NCBI GenBank assembly: GCA_025758065.1 | Contig: CP107199.1 | Span: 1,086,001-1,150,000, forward strand | Direction: 5' to 3' | DNA from: Lachnospiraceae bacterium | GTDB taxonomy: Bacteria > Bacillota > Clostridia > Lachnospirales > Lachnospiraceae | DNA length: 64,000 nucleotides | Shown: in pieces, positions 1-7,642 of the stretch | Position numbering within the stretch: position 1 is the stretch's first letter | How the letters are laid out: every line of letters begins with the position of its first letter | Made by a program: the position numbers and the translations under genes | Notes under the pieces: generated by a model | Databases searched by the model: none | Told to the model about the DNA's origin: nothing | What the model saw: the letters and a program-made list of their open reading frames with translations, nothing else

Positions 1-128
1 GGTTCTGCGGCCTCATTTTGAACAGCAGCCCCAGTGCCGCTCAAAGAGCAGCCCCCCAGTGCCAAAGCTGCCGCCAAAACACCGGATACGCAGGCATATC
101 TTAAATAATATGTATATTTCTGGTTCAT
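1..128 (-). CDS. lipoprotein, N-terminal part (runs off left edge)
   Basis: A minus-strand reading frame opens with ATG at 126-128 and stays open to the window edge. GTGAGGA lies 8-9 bases before the ATG as ribosome binding site. The first 27 residues form a lipoprotein signal: a short positive start, a hydrophobic stretch rich in Ala/Leu/Val, and the lipobox L-G-G-C with Cys27 as lipidation site. The residues after it are Ser/Gly/Ala-rich, as in mature lipoprotein linkers. Only about 42 codons are visible, so the mature function, such as a solute-binding protein, cannot be decided. The export signal is seen directly; the lipid anchor is inferred from it. Confidence 0.75.
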   Translation of the reverse strand, partial: MNQKYTYYLRYACVSGVLAAALALGGCSLSGTGAAVQNEAAE

Positions 129-225
129 CAAATGTATCCTCACTTGTTGTCCTTCGTTGCTTGGTCCACTCAGGACCCTCGCGCTTCGCGCTCCACTACC
201 TGCTAGCGCAGGCGGGTCCTTCGTT

Positions 226-286
226 GGTGAGCGCAAGAAAAACAAATGCCGCATTCTGCGGCGCTTGTTTTTCTTCTGCGCTCACC
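226..286. repeat. 61-bp near-perfect hairpin
   Basis: GGTGAGCGCA (226-235) is complementary to TGCGCTCACC (277-286). Inside it AGAAAAACAA (236-245) pairs with 265-274 and GCCGC (248-252) with 258-262, leaving a 2-base bulge and a small loop. A second small hairpin, gcgcttcgcgc, lies at 181-191. No T-tract follows it, so it looks more like a repetitive palindromic unit than a terminator. A 43-codon minus-strand frame (327-196) crosses it but has no convincing ribosome binding site. Confidence 0.7.
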
Positions 287-289
287 ACA

Positions 290-356
290 TTATAACACAT
301 CTCCTTTCTTTTTTCGATATTTTTCATGGTCTTAAGGAAATCGCAAGTTCCTGTAC
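290..356 (+). repeat. 67-bp direct repeat, copy 1 (left edge of island)
   Basis: These 67 bases recur identically and in the same orientation at 12732-12798. Sequences on both outer sides differ. The two copies bracket the whole TRAP/uronate region together with its IS remnants. Confidence 0.85.
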
Positions 357-389
357 CCTGACTTTTACAGTTTTAGCTGGAAAATTATT

Positions 390-2264
390 GTGGCAGATAC
401 TAAAATCCCAGGAAATTCAATTATTCTGGGATTTTTTGATGATTTCTATTTACGTTATCCAAACGCTTCCCCTAAACAGCGTACCGTAAAAAGCTTCGGC
501 TATTTGGAAGATCAGACTGACCTGGAAGCATTTTGGAAAGAAGTAAATGCCTGCAATGACAGCCTCAAGCATAAGCGGGATCTGCGTATTGAAATCCCCG
601 TTTCCGAAATGATGTATTCCGAAAACAACAGGCTGCTTAACTATGGCTACAAGTTTCCGGAATCCGTTTACCATCTTCTTGGAATCGACACCTTCTTTGA
701 ACAATACCAACGGTCATCCGGATTCCGCGGAAAATACTCGCTGAATGAAATCTTCCGTTACCTTGTGATGGACAGAATCCTCTATCCGGCCTCGAAACGG
801 GAAGTAGCTTCACGCCTTCTGAATTATTACGGCCTGAACAGCGAATTTGACCTTCCGGATATTTACCGCGCATTAGACCAGTTCAACATCATCTTTTATG
901 ACCTCCAGCGTTTTATCAGTGAACAGGTGGGAGAGCGGTTTGGTCGGGACCTGCAGTACAGTTTCTATGATGTAACAAACTACTATACGGAAAAAGATTT
1001 TGCAGACCCGGATGAAGAATACCGTGACCGGTCGGGAAAGCTGGTAAGCGGCCCTGCCCTGGGGCAGAAAGGCGTTTCCAAGGAGCACCAGCTGACGCCT
1101 ATCATACAGATGGGACTCTTCATGGATGGAAACGGGGTTCCCATATGCATGGATGTATTCCGGGGGAACATGAGTGATTCCGATACACTGAAAGAAAATC
1201 TGGACGGATTCAAGAAGGAATACGGCATGGAACGGACAGTTGTCGTGGCAGATAAAGGGATGAACTGTTCTCGCAATATTGATCTTCTGTGCAGTCAGGG
1301 CGATGGTTATGTATTTTCCCAGATATTAAAAGGAACAAAAGGGAAACGTTACCAGGAAGCCCTGTTTGCCCAGGAAGGCTGGCAGGAAGCGGAAGACGGT
1401 TCCTACAAATGGAAACTGCTCACGGAAGAATACCAGGGGTATGATATCTCATTTGAAATGCAGGACGGACAGAAAACAGAGAAAAAGAAAGCGGTAAGGC
1501 GGCAGCGGAAGGTTCTTCTTTACTGGTCAAGAGCAGATGCAGAAATGGCAGCAAAGAAAAGAGAAGAAAAGCTGAAGAAAGCAGAAAAGAGTACAAAGAA
1601 CAATGCCTATGGGATCGTCCATGGAAAAGACCGGTATATAAAAGAAGAAACCATCCTGAAAGAGACCGGTGAAGTTCTGGATGAAAGGCAGACAGCCAAA
1701 GTATCCGCAGTGGACCGGGAGAAGGCGGAAAAAGATGCCCTTTATGACGGATATTTTGCAATCATAACCAGTGAGATGGATTATGATGCTGCAAAGATAC
1801 GGGAAGTATACCATGGTTTGTGGCGTATTGAGGAATCTTTCCAGACCATGAAGAGCGATTTCGATGCAAGACCGATTTATCTGAACAAGCGGGAGCATAT
1901 CCGGGCACACTTTCTGATCTGTTTCGTGGCGCTTGTGATCCTGCGTCTGATACAAAACAGAATGGGGATTGAAAGATTGTCGGTGGACAGGATTGCGGAA
2001 GCGCTGCGAAGCGCAAACTGCCTGTTGGAAAGAGGCGGTTATGTCCGCCTGCTGGATGTTGGTGGAAAGATCCGGTACGAGGAAATCCCGGATCGGAAAA
2101 GTGGGAAACTGGTGCCAAGCCTGAAATTCAGCAGCGAGGATCAAGTAGCCTTGGATTATCGCCGAATACAAGAAACGTTTGGAACAAACTTCTACTATGC
2201 TTACGCGAAGCAGGAAGACTTCAAAAGATTCTTCAAAGAAATGGAACTGGGCAAAAGAGCATAA
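390..2264 (+). CDS. IS1634-family (IS4 superfamily) transposase
   Basis: This is a long DDE transposase of about 620 residues. Family hallmarks are visible: the segment ALGQKGVSKEH followed by Q-M-G-L-F, a first Asp in YSFYDVTNYY, a second Asp in VVADKGMN, and the Glu in GLWRIEESFQTMK, with the RIEESF block typical of this family. The region around 360-420 has a low-complexity Glu/Lys/Arg insertion. The apparent start is GTG at 390. The frame continues upstream without a good ribosome site, so the N-terminus may be slightly truncated. Terminal inverted repeats and target duplication could not be defined. On the right it abuts a truncated symporter gene, suggesting insertion into or rearrangement next to that gene. 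On the left it begins just after the 67-bp repeat. Confidence 0.9.
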   Translation: MADTKIPGNSIILGFFDDFYLRYPNASPKQRTVKSFGYLEDQTDLEAFWKEVNACNDSLKHKRDLRIEIPVSEMMYSENNRLLNYGYKFPESVYHLLGIDTFFEQYQRSSGFRGKYSLNEIFRYLVMDRILYPASKREVASRLLNYYGLNSEFDLPDIYRALDQFNIIFYDLQRFISEQVGERFGRDLQYSFYDVTNYYTEKDFADPDEEYRDRSGKLVSGPALGQKGVSKEHQLTPIIQMGLFMDGNGVPICMDVFRGNMSDSDTLKENLDGFKKEYGMERTVVVADKGMNCSRNIDLLCSQGDGYVFSQILKGTKGKRYQEALFAQEGWQEAEDGSYKWKLLTEEYQGYDISFEMQDGQKTEKKKAVRRQRKVLLYWSRADAEMAAKKREEKLKKAEKSTKNNAYGIVHGKDRYIKEETILKETGEVLDERQTAKVSAVDREKAEKDALYDGYFAIITSEMDYDAAKIREVYHGLWRIEESFQTMKSDFDARPIYLNKREHIRAHFLICFVALVILRLIQNRMGIERLSVDRIAEALRSANCLLERGGYVRLLDVGGKIRYEEIPDRKSGKLVPSLKFSSEDQVALDYRRIQETFGTNFYYAYAKQEDFKRFFKEMELGKRA

Positions 2265-2288
2265 CACAAGAAACTCCCTACAAACGCT

Positions 2289-3430
2289 TTGTTTTCAGGC
2301 TTTGTAGGGATCATCCTGATTTTCTTCATCCCTTATACGGCTTCCGGATTTAAGGCCGTAGGCACCTTGTTTAACAGTCTGTTTGGCTTTGACTATCATG
2401 TCTCCATGATTGCAGGCGCTGCCATCATCATCGGATACACTGTCTTAGGCGGTTTCCTGGCTGTTTCCACCACAGACCTGATTCAGAGCGTAGTTATGAG
2501 CATTGCACTTATTATCATCGTCTTCTTCGGCATCCATGTAGCTGGAGGCTGGGATGCCGTGATTTCCAACGCCCAGTCCCTGGCAGGGTACTTAAGCATG
2601 ACCAGCATGCACAATATGGCAGATCACACATCCTCTCCATACAGCCTGCTGACTATCTGCTCCACTTTAGCCTGGGGCCTTGGATATTTTGGCATGCCTC
2701 ACATCCTGCTGCGGTTTATGGCTATTGAGGATGAGAACAAACTGACTCTTTCCCGGCGCATCGCTTCTGTCTGGGTAGTGATTTCCATGTTTGTGGCCAT
2801 CTTGATCGGTATCATCGGTTACAGCGCTTCCGTGCCAATGCTGTCCACCAGTTCCCAGTCTGAGACCATTATCATTCAGTTGTCCGGACTTTTAGGACAG
2901 AATGGTTTCCTGCTTTCCATCATCGCTGGAATCGTCCTGGCAGGCATTTTGGCTTCCACCATGTCCACGGCAGATTCCCAGCTGCTTACAGCGGCTTCCG
3001 GCATCTCCCAGAACCTGCTTCAGGACTTCTTAAAGATTAAGATGGACACCAAGACCTCCATGCGGGCCGCCAGACTTACCGTTATCGGCATTGCATTGGT
3101 GGCTGTTGTCCTGGCATGGAACCCTGACAGTTCCGTATTTACCATCGTTTCCTTTGCCTGGGCCGGTTTCGGCGCATCCTTTGGACCTGTAATGCTGTTT
3201 GCCCTGTTCTGGAAGCGCAGCAACCTTCCAGGTGCCATCGCAGGCATGGTAGCCGGAGGCGTCATGGTATTTGTCGGAAATATGGCATCAAGCCTATGGG
3301 CGGTATCTGGGGAATCTACGAACTGCTCCCGGCATTCCTGGTGGCCTGTGCGGCAATCATCATCGTTTCCCTGGCCACTGCAGCACCTTCCAAGGAAATC
3401 TGCGATAAGTTCGATTCCATCGGGAAATAA
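2289..3430 (+). pseudogene. putP: sodium/solute symporter (SSS/PutP family), 5'-truncated and frameshifted
   Basis: The translation is a run of hydrophobic helices typical of SSS-family Na+ symporters (FFIPYTASGF, the tract near YTVLGGFLAVSTTD, and STMSTADSQLLTAAS). Family members are about 480-510 residues. Here the first 100-150 residues are missing, because homology begins abruptly next to the IS1634 transposase. A second lesion lies near 3282: the frame shifts, and reading one base over restores a normal end (KYGIKPMGGIWG through KFDSIGK) with TAA at 3428-3430. A single lost base, probably a T, explains this. The gene is therefore non-functional twice over. The substrate is unknown; proline is only the best-known family substrate. 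Confidence 0.85.
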
Positions 3431-3459
3431 TAGGACATAACATTTCCTAATAAAGCAAA

Positions 3460-3499
3460 AATCCCTGACCACAGTTCATAATCTGCATGGTCAGGGATT
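3460..3499. terminator. bidirectional rho-independent terminator
   Basis: AATCCCTGACCA (3460-3471) pairs perfectly with TGGTCAGGGATT (3488-3499), flanked by A-rich and T-rich sequence. It sits between the convergent symporter pseudogene and the cupin gene and can serve both. Confidence 0.8.
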
Positions 3500-3506
3500 A
3501 TCTGCT

Positions 3507-3830
3507 TTATTCCAAAAAATCTTCCCTTTGCGGTGTAAAAATATCCAATATCACCGCGTCTTCCAGCGCTGTCGCACCATGAAGAACTCCAGGAGGTACA
3601 TAATAGGTATCCCCCCTTTTCAGTTCATAAACTTCTTCCTCCATCGTATATTGAAAAGAGCCAGATAAAATGTAACTTACCTGTTCATGAGGATGCCGAT
3701 GGGCAGTCCCTACTGCGCCCTTCTTAAAAACAGCTTCAACAATCATCATATTACCGTTATGAGCCAAAATCCTTCTTGTAATTCCTCCTCCGATGTCCTG
3801 TCCCACCACAGTTTCATACTTTACTACCAT
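3507..3830 (-). CDS. cupin-domain protein, KdgF-like
   Basis: A single-domain cupin of 107 residues. The start chosen is ATG at 3828-3830, preceded by AAGGAGAA; a longer frame upstream has no such site. Cupin motif 1 is visible as HRHPHEQVSY with two His, Glu and Gln in metal-binding positions, followed by LSG; motif 2 is KRGDTYYVPPGVLHGA with the last metal His. KdgF-type cupins of this size linearise unsaturated uronates from pectin or alginate breakdown to 5-keto-4-deoxyuronate. That role fits the neighbours (SDR dehydrogenase, TRAP transporter, KduD-like gene) but is inferred. It is the last gene of the minus-strand unit starting at dctP. Confidence 0.8.
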   Translation of the reverse strand: MVVKYETVVGQDIGGGITRRILAHNGNMMIVEAVFKKGAVGTAHRHPHEQVSYILSGSFQYTMEEEVYELKRGDTYYVPPGVLHGATALEDAVILDIFTPQREDFLE

Positions 3831-3866
3831 GTCGTTCTTCTCCTTATCAATGCATTGACATATCAA

Positions 3867-4610
3867 TCAAAGCATCATCTGTCCACCATTGATTTGAACC
3901 ACCTCGCCTACCAGATAAGAAGACTGATCTGAGGCCAGATAATACATCACATCCGCAACCTCTTCAGGCCGTCCCATGCGTCCTGCAGGAATTGCCTTTA
4001 CAAAACTTTCCAAAAGTTCTTTACTACTGGCAGCGTGGAAAGCTGTATTGATTGTTCCCGGGGAAACGGCATTCACGCGGACGCCTGCCGGAATCAGTTC
4101 CTTTGCCAGTGCTCTCGTCATAGTCAGAACCGCTCCCTTTGCTGCCGCATATACACCTGCTCCGGGTCCTCCACCATTATAAGCCGCAATCGTGGTAATA
4201 TTAATCATAGTTCCCTTTACAGTTTTCAGATAGGGGATACACTCTCTAGCAGCAAAAAATGCTCCGTTCAGGTTCAAATCCATCACCCGATTCCAAAACT
4301 CAGTTTCCATACCTTCAAAAGAAGATCTGCCTCCCAGGCCCCCCGCGTTGTTAATTAGAGTGTCAATCCTGCCATATGTATCTACGGTCTTCGCCACCAT
4401 GGCTTTGACTTCCTCTTCCTTCGTAGCATCACCCGGAAGAAAAATTGCTTCATATCCCTTATCTTTAAGTTCTTCCAATGCTTTATTCCCATTTTCTACG
4501 TTATAATCATTGAAAGCGATAGCATACCCTTCAGAAGCAAATTTGAGACATGCCGCGTGACCGATTCCAATTGCAGCGCCTGTAATAAACAATACTTTTT
4601 TATCTATCAT
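3867..4610 (-). CDS. SDR-family NAD(P)-dependent oxidoreductase
   Basis: A classical short-chain dehydrogenase of 247 residues. The nucleotide-binding motif TGAAIGIG is at 10-17, NNAG at 87-90, and the catalytic Tyr154-x3-Lys158 in VYAAAKGA. The position usually held by the catalytic Ser has Thr-Thr (139-140), a minor departure from the family. The C-terminus ends in the usual substrate-loop and VGEVVQINGG block. Asp35 after the second strand (FNDYN) favours NAD+ over NADP+ by the general SDR rule. It lies 15 bases after the transporter gene dctM and 36 bases before the cupin gene, so it is probably in one operon with them. A role in sugar-acid oxidation or reduction is inferred from context. 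Confidence 0.88.
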   Translation of the reverse strand: MIDKKVLFITGAAIGIGHAACLKFASEGYAIAFNDYNVENGNKALEELKDKGYEAIFLPGDATKEEEVKAMVAKTVDTYGRIDTLINNAGGLGGRSSFEGMETEFWNRVMDLNLNGAFFAARECIPYLKTVKGTMINITTIAAYNGGGPGAGVYAAAKGAVLTMTRALAKELIPAGVRVNAVSPGTINTAFHAASSKELLESFVKAIPAGRMGRPEEVADVMYYLASDQSSYLVGEVVQINGGQMML

Positions 4611-4625
4611 AATTCCATCTCCTTC

Positions 4626-5918
4626 TTATTTTAAAAGCAAATTCGGTATAAACAAAACCACCTCTGGTACAAAAGTTACCAGCATCAGCACTGCCAGCAT
4701 CGCTGCATAAAACGGAAACAGTGATTTTGTTAACTTTTCCATGGATATTTTGCCGATGGTACAGCCCACGAACAGCACCGCGCCCACCGGAGGCGTACAA
4801 AGTCCGATTGCCAGGTTTAACACCATCATGACACCAAACTGAATAGGATTCATTCCAATACTCTGAATGACCGGCATCAGGATTGGAGTAGTAATCATAA
4901 TCAACGGTGCCATATCCATAATCGTTCCCAGTGCCAGCAAAAGCAAGTTGATTAAAAGCAGTACTACAATCTTATTGTTGCTCACACCCAATAATGCACC
5001 TGTAATCAAGGCAGGAATTTTCAGATAGGCTAAAAACCATCCGAATGCATTGCAGCATGCCAAGAGTGCCAGAACCGTCGCCAAAGTCCTCAGTGCATTA
5101 AGCAAAATCTCATCCATCTTGCTAAGAGGAATCTCTCTGTAAATAAAGAATGTTACAATAAACGCATACAGGCAGGCCACCGCAGCAGACTCTGTTGCTG
5201 TAAATATCCCACCGATTACACCGCCGATAATAATCACTGCAGTGAGCAATCCCAGGATTGCACTGCTGGCAATTTTGATTGCTTCCTTAAAAGAAATCTT
5301 TGCTCCCTTAGGATATCCTCGCTTGACAGCAATAACATAACTGATAATCATTAACGCCATCCCAAGCAAAACGCCGGGAAGCATGCCGCCTAAAAACAAC
5401 TGTCCCACTGACACGCCTCCAGCTGACACTGCAAAAATAATCATGTTATGGCTGGGAGGAATAATCAGTCCCTGGCAGGCGCTGGTTATAGTCACATCCA
5501 CCGCGTAGTCAGTATCATAACCACTATCCTTCATCATAGGAATTAACAAGGCTCCGATAGAAGACACATCTGCAATCGCAGAACCGGAAATACCGCCAAA
5601 GAACATGCTTGCTAAGATATTTACCTGCGCCAGACCGCCCCTCACTCGGCCTACCAGTACATTGGTAAATTCAATAATCCTTCTTGAAATACCTCCTGCT
5701 CCCATTATCTCTCCTGCCAGGATAAAAAATGGGATGGCTAACAGGGAAAAAGAATGGATTCCTTTGACCATCTGAACCGCCACGCTCATCAACGGTACCT
5801 TCAGGTAAAAAGAAGTCAAGATTGCTGATGTCAGAAGCGCAAACGATATGGGCGTGCGCAGGATGAGCAACAGGATAAAAGACCCCAAAAGGATTGTAAT
5901 GCCAAGATAATCAACCAT
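4626..5918 (-). CDS. dctM: TRAP transporter large permease (DctM family)
   Basis: This membrane protein of 430 residues has about 12 hydrophobic helices and family blocks such as PFFILAGEIMGAGGISRR and SGSAIADVSSIG. It is the ion-coupled translocating subunit of a tripartite ATP-independent periplasmic transporter. The start ATG at 5916-5918 overlaps the end of dctQ by 8 bases and has GAAGGGAAG upstream; a 12-codon longer frame lacks support. DctM-family proteins are usually 425-430 residues, matching this choice. With DctQ and DctP it would import a sugar acid or other carboxylate. Confidence 0.93.
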   Translation of the reverse strand: MVDYLGITILLGSFILLLILRTPISFALLTSAILTSFYLKVPLMSVAVQMVKGIHSFSLLAIPFFILAGEIMGAGGISRRIIEFTNVLVGRVRGGLAQVNILASMFFGGISGSAIADVSSIGALLIPMMKDSGYDTDYAVDVTITSACQGLIIPPSHNMIIFAVSAGGVSVGQLFLGGMLPGVLLGMALMIISYVIAVKRGYPKGAKISFKEAIKIASSAILGLLTAVIIIGGVIGGIFTATESAAVACLYAFIVTFFIYREIPLSKMDEILLNALRTLATVLALLACCNAFGWFLAYLKIPALITGALLGVSNNKIVVLLLINLLLLALGTIMDMAPLIMITTPILMPVIQSIGMNPIQFGVMMVLNLAIGLCTPPVGAVLFVGCTIGKISMEKLTKSLFPFYAAMLAVLMLVTFVPEVVLFIPNLLLK

Positions 5919-6417
5919 GTTCTGTACTTCCCTTCTCCGTTTTTTTCTGTTCAAACCGCAATCCAGTCAAATTTACAAAAGAAAAATAAGCAATCAGAAT
6001 TCCTGAGATTGGTACCCCGCCGTACAGCATGGCTGACGGCAGGTGGGTCGCAATCATGAGATTATTCATAGTGCTTTTGATCAGGCCGATTCCAAAATAC
6101 AGGAGAACGATTCCCATAACCATCAGCACTGCATCTGTAAATTTCAGTACCGCTCTTTTTACTGGTTCCGGTAAAATATCAAAAAACACAGTCACACTCA
6201 AATGAAGCCGATGTTTTACACCATAGGCGATACTAAAAAACCCCATGTACACCATCATCATCATGGTGATCTCCTCAGACCAGCGAATACTGCGGTTTAA
6301 CACATAACGGTAGAACACATGAATACAGATGATAATTGTCATGACTACCAGCAGGATTTTTGCAAGAATCATACACAAATCCAACAGTCTGTTAAAAAAA
6401 GCATCAATATATTTCAT
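5911..6417 (-). CDS. dctQ: TRAP transporter small permease (DctQ family)
   Basis: A 168-residue protein with four predicted transmembrane helices and the DctQ pattern: an N-terminal helix, the RSIRWSEEITMMMMVYMGF block (W-S-E-E conserved), then two C-terminal helices. It is the small membrane partner that stabilises DctM and docks the binding protein. GGGGGAATAATC precedes the start ATG. It overlaps dctM by 8 bases, typical of translational coupling. Confidence 0.9.
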   Translation of the reverse strand: MKYIDAFFNRLLDLCMILAKILLVVMTIIICIHVFYRYVLNRSIRWSEEITMMMMVYMGFFSIAYGVKHRLHLSVTVFFDILPEPVKRAVLKFTDAVLMVMGIVLLYFGIGLIKSTMNNLMIATHLPSAMLYGGVPISGILIAYFSFVNLTGLRFEQKKTEKGSTEHG

Positions 6418-6443
6418 GATTATTCCCCCATCATTAGAAGCAA

Positions 6444-7508
6444 CTACTGCATATCGATAATAGCCTGCAGAGTATCCATATAGTCACCTGCATATTTTTC
6501 GTACAAGGGCTCTACTGCCTTCACAAAACCTTCTCTGTCTTCCAGTTCAGTCACTTCAGAACCTTCAGCGATTACGTGCTCCATCGATTTGTTCTCAATC
6601 TCGTCGTATTTTTCTCTCTCCCACAGTTCTGACTCCTTAGCACATTCACGTAGAATCTGCTGATCTTCCGGGGACAGTTTATCAAATACCATCTTACTAC
6701 ATACCAGGATTTCCGGCGGAGCCGTATGTCCATCTAAAGAGATATACTTTGCCACCTCGTAATGGCTGTTCTGATCATAGGACACCCAGTTATTCTCCGC
6801 ACCGTCAATCACTCCAGTCTGCAGAGAACTATAAACTTCACCGAATGCCATCGGAGTAGCGGAGGCACCCAAAGCCTCAACCATGTCCACGATTAACTGA
6901 CTCTGTGTGGTTCTAATCTTTAATCCTTTCATATCTTCCACAGTCTTAATCGGACGTACTGAGTTGTAGAAGTTCCTTGTTCCTGCATCATACAGAGCCA
7001 GTCCGACAAAATTTCCTGCCTCCACACTACTCAACAATTCAGTACCAATTTCGCTGTCTATCACCTTATGCATATGATCCGCATCGGTAAATAAATATGG
7101 CATCTGAAGCAGATTAAGAATCGGAGCAAATTCTGTCATCGGGGCAAAGTTTGCACGTGTAAAATCAATTGCTCCAAATTGTACCTGCTCCAGAATTGCC
7201 TGCTCGTCTCCACCCAACTGCCCTCCGGTGAATACCTCAATTTTTATCCGTCCATCTGTCCGTTCTTCTACTAAACGGGCAAATTCGATGGCTCCCATGG
7301 TAGCTGGATAAGTCTCAGTCTGAGTCTCAGCCAGACGAAGTACAATGGTTTCTTTTGAGGCAGTTTCTGTCGCCTTTTCAGTTGTCTCCTCTTCTTTTGC
7401 GGCTGCTGTCGATGTGGTGGTCTGCGCAGGCTTAGAACCAGCACCACAACCTGTCAGAGATACTGCAGTCAATACTGCTGCCAAAATAAATGACATTCTT
7501 TTTTTCAT
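6444..7508 (-). CDS. dctP: TRAP transporter substrate-binding lipoprotein (DctP family)
   Basis: A 354-residue extracellular receptor. The N-terminus is a lipoprotein signal with lipobox L-T-G-C and Cys21 as anchor, then a Thr/Ala/Glu-rich linker to about residue 52. The mature domain carries DctP landmarks: the GGQLGGDEQ segment, DAGTRNFYNSVRPIKT, and MKGLKIRTTQSQ with the Arg that binds the substrate carboxylate in family structures. Tethering by lipid is expected in Gram-positive cells. It is first in the transporter operon and has a TATAAT -10 with an overlapping palindrome upstream. The substrate is not readable from sequence; a uronate is favoured by context. Confidence 0.93.
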   Translation of the reverse strand: MKKRMSFILAAVLTAVSLTGCGAGSKPAQTTTSTAAAKEEETTEKATETASKETIVLRLAETQTETYPATMGAIEFARLVEERTDGRIKIEVFTGGQLGGDEQAILEQVQFGAIDFTRANFAPMTEFAPILNLLQMPYLFTDADHMHKVIDSEIGTELLSSVEAGNFVGLALYDAGTRNFYNSVRPIKTVEDMKGLKIRTTQSQLIVDMVEALGASATPMAFGEVYSSLQTGVIDGAENNWVSYDQNSHYEVAKYISLDGHTAPPEILVCSKMVFDKLSPEDQQILRECAKESELWEREKYDEIENKSMEHVIAEGSEVTELEDREGFVKAVEPLYEKYAGDYMDTLQAIIDMQ

Positions 7509-7544
7509 TTTATTCCCCCTATTGGTTATTTTATTGATAAATTA

Positions 7545-7592
7545 ATTATAGACGACAATGAGTGCAAACAAAATGCACACACTTGTCGTCTA
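7545..7592 (-). promoter_or_regulatory. dctP promoter -10 with overlapping 44-bp operator-like palindrome
   Basis: On the minus strand TATAAT lies at 7550-7545, 36 bases before the dctP ATG. Directly upstream, TAGACGACAA (7549-7558) is matched by its inverse TTGTCGTCTA (7583-7592), with an inner pair GTGCA/TGCAC. No good -35 hexamer is seen; it would fall inside the palindrome. This is the layout of an activator-dependent promoter, and the adjacent AraC-type response regulator is the obvious candidate protein. Confidence 0.65.
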
Positions 7593-7642
7593 CTATCAGA
7601 TTTTTGTTGTATATTTTATCCATTTTTTGTCTTTACAAAGCC

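Noticed and set aside
196..327. 43-codon minus-strand frame as a gene
   Set aside because: No ribosome binding site, and it lies across a hairpin and a repeat; listed only under findings.
1527..2267. 246-codon minus-strand frame
   Set aside because: Antisense shadow of the IS1634 transposase; no recognisable domain or start signal.
2276..2310. ccctacaaa/tttgtaggg pair after the IS1634 transposase as element terminus or terminator
   Set aside because: No matching sequence at the left end, no T-tract, and the right arm is part of the symporter coding sequence.
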